This document shows, piece after piece, positions 1 to 7,199 of a DNA stretch of 19,997 nt. The notes under the pieces are model-generated. The model searched no databases and was not told the origin of the DNA. It worked only from the letters and a program-made list of their open reading frames with translations. Where the stretch lies: contig JBHGBF010000077.1 in assembly GCA_041946865.1 (NCBI GenBank), forward strand, positions 1-19,997. Reading direction: 5' to 3'. This DNA is from RPQK01 sp041946865. Its GTDB lineage: Bacteria > Acidobacteriota > UBA6911 > RPQK01. The translations under genes and the position numbers were made by a program. The first letter of the stretch is position 1. Every line of letters starts with the position of its first letter.

Positions 1-56
1 CCAGTTGCCGGTTGCCAGTTGCCAGTTACCAGTTACCGGTGACCAGTTGCCGGTTA
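1..56 (+). repeat. Heptamer tandem array, left arm (CCRGTTR x8)
   Basis: Eight uninterrupted 7-base units fit CCRGTTR: CCAGTTG, CCGGTTG, CCAGTTG, CCAGTTA, CCAGTTA, CCGGTGA, CCAGTTG, CCGGTTA. Variation is almost entirely A/G transitions at two positions. The array starts at the window edge, so it may continue to the left. Its orientation is opposite to the arm at 87-248, so the two arms can pair. Short tandem heptamers are known from cyanobacterial and some other genomes; I do not recognise this one as a named family. Confidence 0.95.
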
Positions 57-86
57 CCATTCGGCACCCGGCAATCAGAAACCCGT
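57..86. other. Spacer between opposed heptamer arms
   Basis: About 30 bases separate the left and right arms. They contain degenerate scraps of the heptamer (for example CACCCGG and AAACCCG) but no clean unit. This is where repeat orientation switches, so it would form the loop if the arms paired. Confidence 0.7.
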
Positions 87-248
87 CAACGGGCAACTGG
101 CAACCGATAACCGGAAACCGGCAACTGGAAACTGGTTAACTGGCAACCGGTAACTGGTAACCGGCAACCGGTAACCGGCAACCGGTAACTGGTAACCGGT
201 AACCGGTAACCGGCAACCGGTAACTGGTAACCGGTAACCGGCAACCGG
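87..248 (+). repeat. Heptamer tandem array, right arm (YAACYGG x23)
   Basis: About 23 units fit YAACYGG, the reverse complement of the left-arm unit. The first seven are degenerate (CAACGGG, CAACCGA, AAACCGG, AAACTGG), with an extra T at 136. From 137 on all units are perfect. At 144-178, 179-213 and 214-248 the units fall into a 35-base higher-order repeat, each copy opening CAACCGG, TAACTGG, TAACCGG. The array ends three bases before the TGA stop (252-254, minus strand) of the URO-D-like gene, so it lies immediately 3' of that operon and would be transcribed by read-through. Confidence 0.95.
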
Positions 249-251
249 CGA

Positions 252-1373
252 TCAATATAGCCCGTGTTTTTCGACCAGGTCCCGCATCAGCCAGATCCTC
301 TCCTCTTCAGCACCCGGCGGAACCTGGTCTCCGGTGGCGGCAATCAGGCGAGGACCGTATTTCTTGAGGCCTATCCAGGCTTTCACGGCCCGGACGAACT
401 CTTCTCTCGGGGTTTCGGGCAGCCAGAGGCTGGGCGATATCCCGCCGGACAGGATAAAAGCAGGCCCCGCTTCCCTCCGGCACTGGTCGGCCGTCAGGTC
501 ACCGGACGGCGCCGGGGTGACGGCATCGGCACAGTCGGCCCCGCAGTCCCGGATCATCGCGAGGGACCCGCGAAGGCGGCCGTCGATGTGCACCGCGACC
601 TGCTTGCCGGCCCGGTGGAGCCTGCGAGTCGCCTCGAGATAGTAGGGACGCGACCACTCGGCAAAGAAGGCAGGGGGCTGAACATCACTCGAGAAGTTGT
701 CGCCCATGATGATGATTTCGGCAGGAGACGCGGCCAGCAGGTCAATGCACTCCAGGCAGGACTGGTTGATCCGGTCGACGACTTCATGCAGAGTCCGATT
801 CCAGTCGAATGAGGCAAAGAGGGTCTGCTCGACACCCATCCAATAATGGAGAAGCTGGCCGATCGCGCTGTAGCCGGCCCCGATGTAGACGACACCCGAA
901 TCGCCAAGGTACTCGACCCAATCCTCGTATCGCTGCCAGCACGGCGTGAAGGACCGATTTCCAAGCGCATACCCGAGGACCTTCAGGTCGCGTTCCGAGG
1001 TCACGCCCCACTTGGAGATGCCCCAGGAGTACGAAACTTCCTCCCAGCGTCGCCGCCGGGTAATTTCCCCGAGCGGCGTCCTGTAAGTCCACGAAACCTC
1101 CCGGCCGTCGGGGCTCTTCGTAACGAGAGCTTCGACCGAGTCCGCGTGCGAAGCAGAGTAGAAGGCGGCGTTGTTGGCAAGGTAGAAACCGATCTGATGG
1201 CGCTTGTGGTAATTTAGCAGCTCCTTTTCGGGAGTAATGTAGACACTGCTCACATCCCACGGCAGCTGGTGTCGTTGATAAAACCAGTGGGAAAGGTCCA
1301 GCATGAAAGGCACCACATCGGGCTGTTCGCCGCGATAGACCGAAAGAATGCGCTGCCTGAGTGTCATTGGCAT
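252..1373 (-). CDS. URO-D superfamily (MtaA/CmuA-like) protein
   Basis: This 373-residue protein has the pattern of the uroporphyrinogen decarboxylase superfamily, an (alpha/beta)8 barrel that includes haem URO-D and the MtaA/CmuA corrinoid methyltransferases. Visible landmarks are GDNFSSD (224-230), VHIDGRLRG (261-269, with a possible metal site H262-x-D264), TPAPSGDLT (286-294), LSGGI (308-312) and GDQVPPGA (348-355). It lacks a typical haem URO-D N-terminus and no other haem gene is nearby, so porphyrin synthesis is unlikely. Many such paralogues of unknown substrate lie in sugar-catabolism clusters. The start is ATG at 1373; another ATG follows two codons in, and GAGGA lies about 12 bases upstream. 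It is the last gene of a minus-strand operon, 23 bases after the dehydrogenase gene. Family assignment is firm and reaction unknown. Confidence 0.88.
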   Translation of the reverse strand: MPMTLRQRILSVYRGEQPDVVPFMLDLSHWFYQRHQLPWDVSSVYITPEKELLNYHKRHQIGFYLANNAAFYSASHADSVEALVTKSPDGREVSWTYRTPLGEITRRRRWEEVSYSWGISKWGVTSERDLKVLGYALGNRSFTPCWQRYEDWVEYLGDSGVVYIGAGYSAIGQLLHYWMGVEQTLFASFDWNRTLHEVVDRINQSCLECIDLLAASPAEIIIMGDNFSSDVQPPAFFAEWSRPYYLEATRRLHRAGKQVAVHIDGRLRGSLAMIRDCGADCADAVTPAPSGDLTADQCRREAGPAFILSGGISPSLWLPETPREEFVRAVKAWIGLKKYGPRLIAATGDQVPPGAEEERIWLMRDLVEKHGLY

Positions 1374-1396
1374 CTCGCCAGGTCCTCGATTCCGCG

Positions 1397-2356
1397 TCAG
1401 TTCACAATGTTGATCGGCCTGCCCGCGAGGAAGGCTTCGATATTCCCCGCAGCAGTCGACATGAGCCGGCGTCGCGCGGCGAGTGTGGCCCAGGCCATGT
1501 GAGGAGTAATCAGGCAGTTCGGGGCTTGGAGCAGCGGGTTATCCGGGGATATCGGCTCATCCCAGACCACATCCAGGGCGGCGCCCGCGATCCGGCCTCG
1601 ACGGAGCGCGTCGGCCAGGTCGGCCTGGTCGATCAGCTTTCCGCGCGAGGTGTTGACCAGCAACGAGCCCGGCTTCATCAGTTCGAGCCGTGCGCGGTTC
1701 ACCAGCCGCAGAGACGAGGGCGTCAGTGGACAATGAAGGCTGACAACGTCACTCTTCCTAAAGAGATCGTCCAGCCCGACATACTCGAAAGGACTGTAAG
1801 CGGGCCCAGGTCCCGGCGTCGCATCAAAAGCGGCAACCGACATGCCGAACGCGTGGGCGATTTCACCCACCCGCCGCCCGATTCTGCCGAAGCCCACTAT
1901 TCCCAGCCGTAAGCCGTCAAGCTCCACCAGGGGCTGGTTCCAGTAACAGAAGTCGGGACAGGACGACCAGTCGCCCGCCTTGACCGACCGGTCGTGATCC
2001 CCCACCCGGTGGCACAGCTCGAGAAGCAGCGCAAAGACCAGTTGCGCCACGCTCGCGGTCCCGTACTCAGGGACGTTCGAAACCGAGATCCCCAGCCGCC
2101 TGGCCGCCTGAACGTCTACGATGTCGTAGCCCGTCGCCACCACCGCTATGTGGCGGACCCGCCCCGCCAGCCGTTCCAGGGCCGCGGCCGGGACCGGGGT
2201 CTTGTTGACGATCAGGACATCGGCATCCGCCGCCCGCGCCACAACCAGCTCTGAAGGAGTGCGATCGTAGACGGTCAGCTCTCCAAAACGCGCAATCGGG
2301 TCCCAGGGGTTGTCGCCCGGGTTGAGTGTGTAGCCATCCAGCACGACGATTTTCAT
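1397..2356 (-). CDS. D-2-hydroxyacid dehydrogenase (glycerate/hydroxypyruvate type)
   Basis: This 319-residue protein is a full-length NAD(P)-dependent D-isomer 2-hydroxyacid dehydrogenase, interconverting a 2-hydroxyacid and a 2-ketoacid. The Rossmann motif is GIVGFGRIG (152-160). The catalytic triad is visible as R238 in NTSRG, E267 in WDEP and H286 in TPHMAW. The TPHxAWAT ending resembles hydroxypyruvate reductase/glycerate dehydrogenase more than lactate dehydrogenase. A strong AAGGAG lies about 14 bases before the ATG, overlapping the stop region of the upstream gene, which is further than usual. It sits between the glycosidase-like remnant (17 bases upstream) and the URO-D-like gene. 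A role in reducing or oxidising a C3-C6 sugar-acid intermediate is inferred from the neighbourhood. Confidence 0.93.
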   Translation of the reverse strand: MKIVVLDGYTLNPGDNPWDPIARFGELTVYDRTPSELVVARAADADVLIVNKTPVPAAALERLAGRVRHIAVVATGYDIVDVQAARRLGISVSNVPEYGTASVAQLVFALLLELCHRVGDHDRSVKAGDWSSCPDFCYWNQPLVELDGLRLGIVGFGRIGRRVGEIAHAFGMSVAAFDATPGPGPAYSPFEYVGLDDLFRKSDVVSLHCPLTPSSLRLVNRARLELMKPGSLLVNTSRGKLIDQADLADALRRGRIAGAALDVVWDEPISPDNPLLQAPNCLITPHMAWATLAARRRLMSTAAGNIEAFLAGRPINIVN

Positions 2357-2373
2357 CGAGGAATCTGCGCTCC

Positions 2374-3102
2374 TTACCGTTTGCTGCTTTCGGTGACCGG
2401 AAGGCTCAGCGGCCGCCCGTCCACAACGTATCCCGTCACGCCGGGGATCGACTCCAGCGCCTGGAGGAACTGCTTTTCGGCCTCCGCCCGTTCCTGCCCG
2501 TCGTAACGTAGGGTGATATCGTCGAAAACCCGGAGAAGTGAGTCACCACCTCCAGCATGTAGCGGCGGACTTCCGGACAGGCGTACTCGAGCTGCCCGTA
2601 CTGATATCTGCGCCCCGCTTGCCGTCAGGCTTCGATCGCAGGACAGGAATCGGGGGTTTTCGCGACTGAAGATCGATTGCCAGGGAAAAGGCCGGCTGTC
2701 CTGGTACAGCATCTCGGGAGGGCAGCCTTCGTCGAACACGGAGACCCACATCTGGATGGGGAGGCCCTCCTTCCTGGCGGCCCTTACCGCAGCCGGAACC
2801 ACGCCCCCGTCCTTGCGGGTTGTCTCGGCCCACAGACCGTAGTCGCCGCCGGGCTTGTAATGGAGCTTGTGAAACAGGAGGAGCCGGAAGTCGTCGACCC
2901 GGAAGATGACTCTGGCGACTCCATGCGCCTTCCAGTCGCGGGCCGCCGCAGCGACTCGTTCGGGAGTATCCAGCTGGGCAGCGCCTTTGAACCGGGCGTC
3001 TCCGACAATGTCACCCCAGCTGAGAATCATGACTTTTTCCTTAGGAGCGGCCGCAACAGAAGCGCAGGTTAAGAACAGGAAGGATGCCCAGATTATTTTC
3101 AT
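2374..3102 (-). pseudogene. Secreted GHL-type (GH10-like) glycosidase, frame-disrupted
   Basis: The open frame gives 242 residues beginning with a signal peptide (MKIIWASFLFLTCASVAAAP) and a barrel-like N-terminal half (MILSWGDI; FDEGCPPE; NPRFLSCDRS) like the secreted GHL/GH10-like proteins of carbohydrate clusters. Between about 2606 and 2535 the open frame has poor third-position GC. Another frame there has high third-position GC and encodes YQYGQLEYACPEVRRYMLEV, which matches the family's usual L-x-Y-A-x-PEVRxY segment. After about 2530 the original frame looks coding again (RAEAEKQFLQALESIPGVTG). Two compensating indels are therefore needed. My recollection is that family members exceed 400 residues, so roughly 200 central residues also seem to be missing. 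Decay or assembly error are both possible. It is the first gene of the operon leading to 252. Confidence 0.65.
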
Positions 3103-3399
3103 TCGTTACTCATGTTTTCCGAATTACCAAATTATAGCCTAAGATTTTGGCAATGATCTTCAGAAAAGAGCTGTTTTGATGCGTCCGCTACAGGTATAGT
3201 GTGTTCCCGGGGGATGAAGCGCGGCCTTTCTGGTGGAGGGATTCGTCAAAGCCCGGCCCCGCGAGACGGCCGGGCACCAGACTCTGGCGAGTCCGGCCAC
3301 GACAGACGGCCTGCCGGGCTGCGCAAGAGTGGAGCGCATCGTCGGGGCTGAAGGATTTCAGGAGCATCGCAGCCCGTTGGAACCAGTAAGGATCGAACC
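3103..3399. promoter_or_regulatory. Divergent intergenic region
   Basis: This gap of about 297 bases separates the minus-strand gene at 3102 from the transporter at 3400. Its left third (3105-3200) is AT-rich compared with the rest of the window and is the likely promoter zone for both directions. On the minus strand a TATAAT (complement of 3131-3136) lies 28 bases before the ATG at 3102, with no good -35 at normal spacing. On the plus strand TATAGT at 3195-3200 is the best -10, also without a clear -35. Short open frames at 3201-3421 have no start signals or recognisable sequence. Confidence 0.45.
3251..3275 (+). other. GC-rich hairpin in the transporter leader
   Basis: GCCCGGCC (3251-3258) and GGCCGGGC (3268-3275) form a perfect 8-bp stem with a 9-base loop, about 125 bases before the GntP-like start codon. 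No U-tract follows, so it is not a classical intrinsic terminator. It could be a leader structure or chance in GC-rich DNA. Confidence 0.4.
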
Positions 3400-4734
3400 A
3401 TGCCAGCGTCTGTCTTCTTGATTTTGTTGCTGTTGGCCTCTTTTGTCTTCATCATCGTCATGACGGCGCGGTTGAAGGTCCATCCCTTCTTTGTCCTTCT
3501 GATGGCCGCGTTTCTGACGGGGGTTGCGGCGGGCCTGCCGGCGGAAAAAGTGGTGAGTGAAATCGCGGACGCCTTCGGCCGGACACTCGGCTCGATTGGA
3601 ATCGTGATCCTGTGCGGAACGAGTATCGGCGTCCTGCTCGAACGGTCCGGCGCCGCCCTCAGCCTGGCCCGGTTCTTTTTGAAGCTGGCCGGACAGGCCC
3701 GCATTCCGCTTGCCACGAGCCTGTTCGGCTACACGGTCTCGATTCCGATTTTCTGCGACTCGGGCTTTGTCCTGTTGAGCCCGCTCAACAAGAGTCTGGC
3801 CCGCACTGCGGGATTGTCGATGAGCGTGATGGCGGTCGTCCTGTCGTCCGCGCTCTATTCCACGCACTGCCTGGTTCCGCCGCATCCCGGGCCGACAGCG
3901 GCGGTGGCGGTGATGGCGGGAACGACTCCCGGACTGCAAGGTGTGCTTATGGGCCGGCTGGTCGTGCTCGGCCTCCTGTGCGCCGTGCCGGGGGTGGCGG
4001 TGGGGTACTTCTGGGCGACACGTTTTGCGCGGCGCTACTGCGTTGCTCCTCCGGCCGACGATGTCCAGGAACAGGAGATCCCGGCTCGCCTGCCCGGGGC
4101 CGCAGTCTCATTTATCCCGATACTTCTTCCGGTGACGCTGATCGCGCTGCGATCGTTCGCGCTGCTGCCGGGCCGGCTGGCATTCCTGGGCTCGCCGGCG
4201 GTCGCCTTGTTCGCGGGTGTGGCCGCCGCCCTCTTTCTTGTCCCGAAGTGGAGCTCGACCGTGCTCAATGACTGGCTGGACGACGGGGTCCGGGCGGCCG
4301 GCGCAATTCTCGCGATCACCGCGGCTGGAGGGTCGTTCGGCGCCATTTTGCGCACGACGGGGATCGGCGAATCGCTCAGCGGGACGTTGAGCAGTTGGAA
4401 TCTCGGTCTTTTTCTGCCGTTTCTGCTCGCCGCGGCGCTCAAGACAGCTCAGGGTTCTTCGACCGTTGCCATCATCACCGCCTCCCCGATTGTCGCCTCC
4501 CTGCTGCCGCAGCTCGGACTGTCCGGCGAGTGGGGCCCCGCGCTCGCGCTTCTGGCGCTCGGCGCCGGGTCCATGGTGGTCTCACACGCCAACGACAGCT
4601 ACTTCTGGGTGGTCACACGGTTCTCCGGCCTCGACGTCTCCATTGCCTATCGCGTCTACACCACCGCAACTCTGGTCATGGGGTTGACCGTGATCGGTTT
4701 CATCTACCTGGTGTCTCTCGTGCTGCCGACATAG
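3400..4734 (+). CDS. GntP-family gluconate/sugar-acid permease
   Basis: This 444-residue integral membrane protein, of normal length for the GntP family, has a dozen or so hydrophobic segments. Family signatures are clear: SIPIFCDSGFVLLSPLNKSL (114-133), YSTHCLVPPHPGPTAAV (153-169), KTAQGSSTVA (about 350) and VSHANDSYFW (about 400). GntP proteins are inner-membrane proton symporters for gluconate and related sugar acids, so import of an aldonate or keto-acid is the likely role; the exact substrate is not readable. AAGGA sits seven bases before the ATG. It is the first plus-strand gene after the divergent region. A promoter follows it at 4840, so the downstream genes may form their own unit. 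I see no clear terminator after it. Confidence 0.93.
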   Translation: MPASVFLILLLLASFVFIIVMTARLKVHPFFVLLMAAFLTGVAAGLPAEKVVSEIADAFGRTLGSIGIVILCGTSIGVLLERSGAALSLARFFLKLAGQARIPLATSLFGYTVSIPIFCDSGFVLLSPLNKSLARTAGLSMSVMAVVLSSALYSTHCLVPPHPGPTAAVAVMAGTTPGLQGVLMGRLVVLGLLCAVPGVAVGYFWATRFARRYCVAPPADDVQEQEIPARLPGAAVSFIPILLPVTLIALRSFALLPGRLAFLGSPAVALFAGVAAALFLVPKWSSTVLNDWLDDGVRAAGAILAITAAGGSFGAILRTTGIGESLSGTLSSWNLGLFLPFLLAAALKTAQGSSTVAIITASPIVASLLPQLGLSGEWGPALALLALGAGSMVVSHANDSYFWVVTRFSGLDVSIAYRVYTTATLVMGLTVIGFIYLVSLVLPT

Positions 4735-4962
4735 CCGTTCCATTATTGGCTCCTAAATAGAGGCAGGATGCATTCGCGCAGTTTAATCGGAAGTTGTGTC
4801 TCCATTTATGAAAAATATCTTATATTATTGAAAAATAAGTTGACTTGTTTGGTTCCGGCTCGTATTGTTGGGTCGTTGGTTAAAGCTTTTGGTTGAGGAT
4901 CTGGTTGCAGATGGCCGTCTTCCGTTCCACCTGGAGGGGGGTACGGGGATGGAGAGGAGATT
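4735..4962 (+). promoter_or_regulatory. Intergenic region with sigma-70-like promoter (4840-4868)
   Basis: TTGACT at 4840-4845 and TATTGT at 4863-4868 are separated by exactly 17 bases, a good sigma-70-type promoter, about 95 bases upstream of the ATG at 4963. The stretch 4800-4840 just upstream is strongly AT-rich (AAAAATATCTTATATTATTG), like an UP element, in sharp contrast with the GC-rich surroundings. Nothing else recognisable is present, and no intrinsic terminator for the preceding gene was found. Confidence 0.6.
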
Positions 4963-6003
4963 ATGGAACTGGCTCAGGTTGCCCGACCCGGCTTGATACT
5001 CTCTCAAGTATGGCCGGGAACGCGGTGTTGCGAGGGGGAGACGCTGCGGGCGATCGAGCACGTGCTTCGCCTGGACTTTTTCAGGGCTGTGCATACGGTT
5101 GACGTTCCGACTGCCTGTGAGCGCCGGGATATAGCTGCCGCCTGCGCGGGATCTCACGTTCAGCTTACGTATTGTCTGACCCGGCTTCTGACCGAGAAGG
5201 GGCTGAGCCTCGCGGATCTGGATGAGTCCCGGCGACAAAAGGCGGTGGACGGGACCCGGCGCTGGCTTGACGATGCGCGCGAGCAGGGGGCGGAGAAGCT
5301 CCTCCTTGTCACCGGTTCGGCGCCGGCCGACGAGAAGGAGCGTCAGATCGGTCTCAGGCAGTTTGAAGAATCGCTCGGGGCCATTTGTCAGGAGGCGGCC
5401 GGGTCGCCCAGGGTCCAGGTGCTCGTCGAGGCGCTCGATGTGCGGGCACACAAGAAATGTACCCTCGGGTTCCTGGAGGAGGCGATCCGAACTGTCCGCC
5501 GAGTGTCCGGGCTCTTTGACAACCTGAGCCTGTGCCTGGACACCGCCCATGTTCTCCTCAACGGCGAAGATCCGGCGGCCGGTATCCTTGCCGGAGCGGA
5601 TATCATCACCGATTTTCATTTCTGTAACTGCGTTACGGATCCGACCGCTCCCCTCTATGGCGATTGGCACTTGCCCTTCGGCCCTCCCGGGGCGGTTGAT
5701 GTCCGGACCGTCTCGGATTTGATGGCGGTGGCCGTAAGAGCAGGCGTCCTCGTCCCCTCGCGACGACCGTCGATTTATTGCGAAATTCTGACGCGTCCCG
5801 ACGATGACGCGTTCGCAAACATGGAGGCCTGTCGCAGGAACCTCGAACAAGCCTGGCAGATGGCCTGCCTTTCCACGAAGTCGCATTATGAAGATCAAAA
5901 AGAGAATCCTGGCGCGTCTGCCGAGAGTTTACAGCATCGCGGTCGTTCCCCCCAGAAACCGGGGAGAGCTGCCGTCGATCGTCGCGGGCAGCGAAGGCAA
6001 TGA
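4963..6003 (+). CDS. Sugar phosphate isomerase/epimerase-like TIM barrel
   Basis: This 346-residue product resembles the xylose isomerase-like TIM-barrel (AP endonuclease 2) family, metal enzymes that isomerise or epimerise sugars and related compounds. Likely metal ligands appear in the usual order: E156 (VLVEALD), D193 and H196 (CLDTAH), H219 (DFHFCN) and E274 (IYCEIL). GGAGAGGAG lies just before the ATG. The barrel seems to end near residue 300 (RRNLEQAWQMA). The last 40 or so residues are basic and low in character, and they overlap the next gene by 116 bases in a different frame. A TGA at 5889-5891, in the frame one base off, overlaps the next ATG as ATGA, the usual coupled arrangement. 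A one-base indel late in this gene could thus have created an artificial tail. Confidence 0.85.
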   Translation: MELAQVARPGLILSQVWPGTRCCEGETLRAIEHVLRLDFFRAVHTVDVPTACERRDIAAACAGSHVQLTYCLTRLLTEKGLSLADLDESRRQKAVDGTRRWLDDAREQGAEKLLLVTGSAPADEKERQIGLRQFEESLGAICQEAAGSPRVQVLVEALDVRAHKKCTLGFLEEAIRTVRRVSGLFDNLSLCLDTAHVLLNGEDPAAGILAGADIITDFHFCNCVTDPTAPLYGDWHLPFGPPGAVDVRTVSDLMAVAVRAGVLVPSRRPSIYCEILTRPDDDAFANMEACRRNLEQAWQMACLSTKSHYEDQKENPGASAESLQHRGRSPQKPGRAAVDRRGQRRQ

Positions 6004-6940
6004 CGCGCTCCTGTATTTCGATCCGCCGGATTTCACTCCGCGCCTGCTGGCCAGTTCGCCGGGGGGATTCATCAGCCTCCTGCCCTGGCGCCGCAAGGAC
6101 CGGCGCTGCCTGCTCGTCTCCGCCGATTTCAAACCGGGCTTCAAAGCTGAGCGATCTCGCATTCTGTTGTTCGACCTTGATCGGCCGATGCCGAGCGACG
6201 GCCAGGAACTAATGATCGTCCCGTTCCTGCATCGCCTGGAACTGCTGGACGGCAACGGCAGCGACCATCTGATCCTCTCGACCTTATGCTCCGGGAAGAA
6301 GAACCGCGAGGACTGGAGCCAACCGGGCGGCATCGAGGTGTCAGCCGTGCCCGCGCCCGGCGAAGCGGCCTCACCGCGGCACTTGCTGAAAACAGGACTC
6401 ACCAAGAATCACGGGCTGGCTCCGTTGCCGGCCGACGGCCCGCTCGGGAGAGGCTTCCTGATCTCCGCCGAAAACGGGCTGTTCCGCTTGGACGCGTCCG
6501 GACCGGCCCCTGAACAGTGGTCGGTCGAACTCCTGATTGATGGTCCGCACAGCGATGCCTCCTCCTGCGACTGGGACGGGAGCGGCCAGGCTCAGATTTT
6601 CGCGATCACGCCCTTTCACGGAAACCGGCTGGTTTATCACCGTTCGAACGGGCGCGGGTGGGACACGGTGGCCATTGCCGACGATCTCGCGCGCGGTCAC
6701 ATCCTATGGGCTGGTGCTTTCCCGGTTGCGCCGGCAGTCGTCACCGGAAGCCGGGACGGCCGGAAGGAAATCAGAGTCTATCGGCGCGTCGCACAAAATC
6801 CGCTGTTTTTTCGTCCAGAGATCATTGATACTGGGGTTTCGCCGACGCAGATCGCCGTCGCCGCGCACGGCGACACGATGCTCCTGTTTGTCGCCGCCCA
6901 GGGCGAGGAAGAGGTGCTCCTGTACGAGATCGCGGTCTGA
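5888..6940 (+). CDS. FG-GAP/VCBS-like beta-propeller protein, function unknown
   Basis: This is a 350-residue protein starting at ATG 5888 (MKIKKRILARL). I chose this start over the earlier in-frame ATG at 5804, because the extra residues have no coding character and lie wholly inside the upstream gene. Calcium-loop-like FG-GAP repeats are visible: LLDGNGSDHLILS (119-131) and CDWDGSGQAQIFAI (227-240), with other blade-like beta strands (FLISAENGLFRLD; AVVTGSRDGRKEIRVY). No signal peptide or membrane segment is seen, so it is probably cytoplasmic. Similar propeller proteins accompany sugar-isomerase genes in carbohydrate clusters, with no established role. It overlaps the previous gene and is probably co-transcribed. 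Its stop at 6938-6940 is directly followed by the broken minus-strand URO-D-like fragment. Confidence 0.8.
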   Translation: MKIKKRILARLPRVYSIAVVPPRNRGELPSIVAGSEGNDALLYFDPPDFTPRLLASSPGGFISLLPWRRKDRRCLLVSADFKPGFKAERSRILLFDLDRPMPSDGQELMIVPFLHRLELLDGNGSDHLILSTLCSGKKNREDWSQPGGIEVSAVPAPGEAASPRHLLKTGLTKNHGLAPLPADGPLGRGFLISAENGLFRLDASGPAPEQWSVELLIDGPHSDASSCDWDGSGQAQIFAITPFHGNRLVYHRSNGRGWDTVAIADDLARGHILWAGAFPVAPAVVTGSRDGRKEIRVYRRVAQNPLFFRPEIIDTGVSPTQIAVAAHGDTMLLFVAAQGEEEVLLYEIAV

Positions 6941-6943
6941 TAG

Positions 6944-7180
6944 TCGAGTGTCGTTGTCATTCGCCCGGCCAAATCTGATGAGCGCCAGCCCTCGCGGGTC
7001 AAGCGCCTGGAATGGTTTCAACTCCTCGTCGGAAGACTCCCCGCACACCATGACCGGATAGGGCTTTCCCTGCCAGACTCGGGGGGGCAGGAGGGCGTAC
7101 AGAGGCCGATCGACGGCGGCTCGCGCCCAAAAGGCACAGTGCCCCTCCAGAAGTTTCTCGATCTCCTCGCTGTGGTCCAT
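6944..7180 (-). pseudogene. 5' fragment of a second URO-D-like gene, truncated
   Basis: From ATG at 7180 the minus strand encodes about 75-80 convincing residues (MDHSEEIEKLLEGHCAFWAR, then AVDRPLYALLPPRVWQGKPY and EELKPFQALDPRGLALI) with high third-position GC. This looks like the N-terminus of URO-D-related proteins that begin with an FWxR...DRPL segment. The frame stays open to 6704, but beyond about 6944 it is only the antisense of the plus-strand propeller gene, so the real gene is cut off there. No clean ribosome site precedes the ATG; a G8C7 homopolymer lies immediately upstream. I read it as a remnant left by a rearrangement. The URO-D assignment rests on a short fragment. Confidence 0.5.
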
Positions 7181-7181
7181 C

Positions 7182-7196
7182 GGGGGGGGCCCCCCC
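7182..7196. repeat. G8C7 homopolymer tract
   Basis: Eight G are followed directly by seven C, a self-complementary tract just before the URO-D-like fragment and near the 3' end of the GH28-like remnant. Such tracts slip easily in replication and in sequencing, and nearby reading frames disagree on either side. It may explain why no natural stop codon is found for the GH28-like gene. Confidence 0.9.
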
Positions 7197-7199
7197 ACC

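Noticed and set aside
1..248. CRISPR array.
   Set aside because: Units are 7 bases, contiguous and without spacers, and no cas gene is present.
252..1373. Haem-pathway uroporphyrinogen decarboxylase (hemE).
   Set aside because: The N-terminal and active-site pattern differs from HemE and no other tetrapyrrole gene is nearby; only superfamily membership is supported.
3201..3421. Short overlapping open frames of about 62 codons upstream of the GntP-like gene, possible leader peptide.
   Set aside because: No ribosome site at the start, Arg/Pro-rich composition, and both run into or close to the transporter start without a stop arrangement typical of attenuators.
5804..5887. An upstream in-frame ATG for the propeller protein adding 28 residues.
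   Set aside because: The extra residues are antiregister to a well-coded stretch of the TIM-barrel gene and have no ribosome site; ATG 5888 gives a clean N-terminus.
4825..5898. A 357-codon open frame on the minus strand opposite the TIM-barrel gene.
   Set aside because: No recognisable domain; its translation is rich in Arg and Pro and mirrors the coding strand, while the plus strand shows metal-ligand motifs and a ribosome site.
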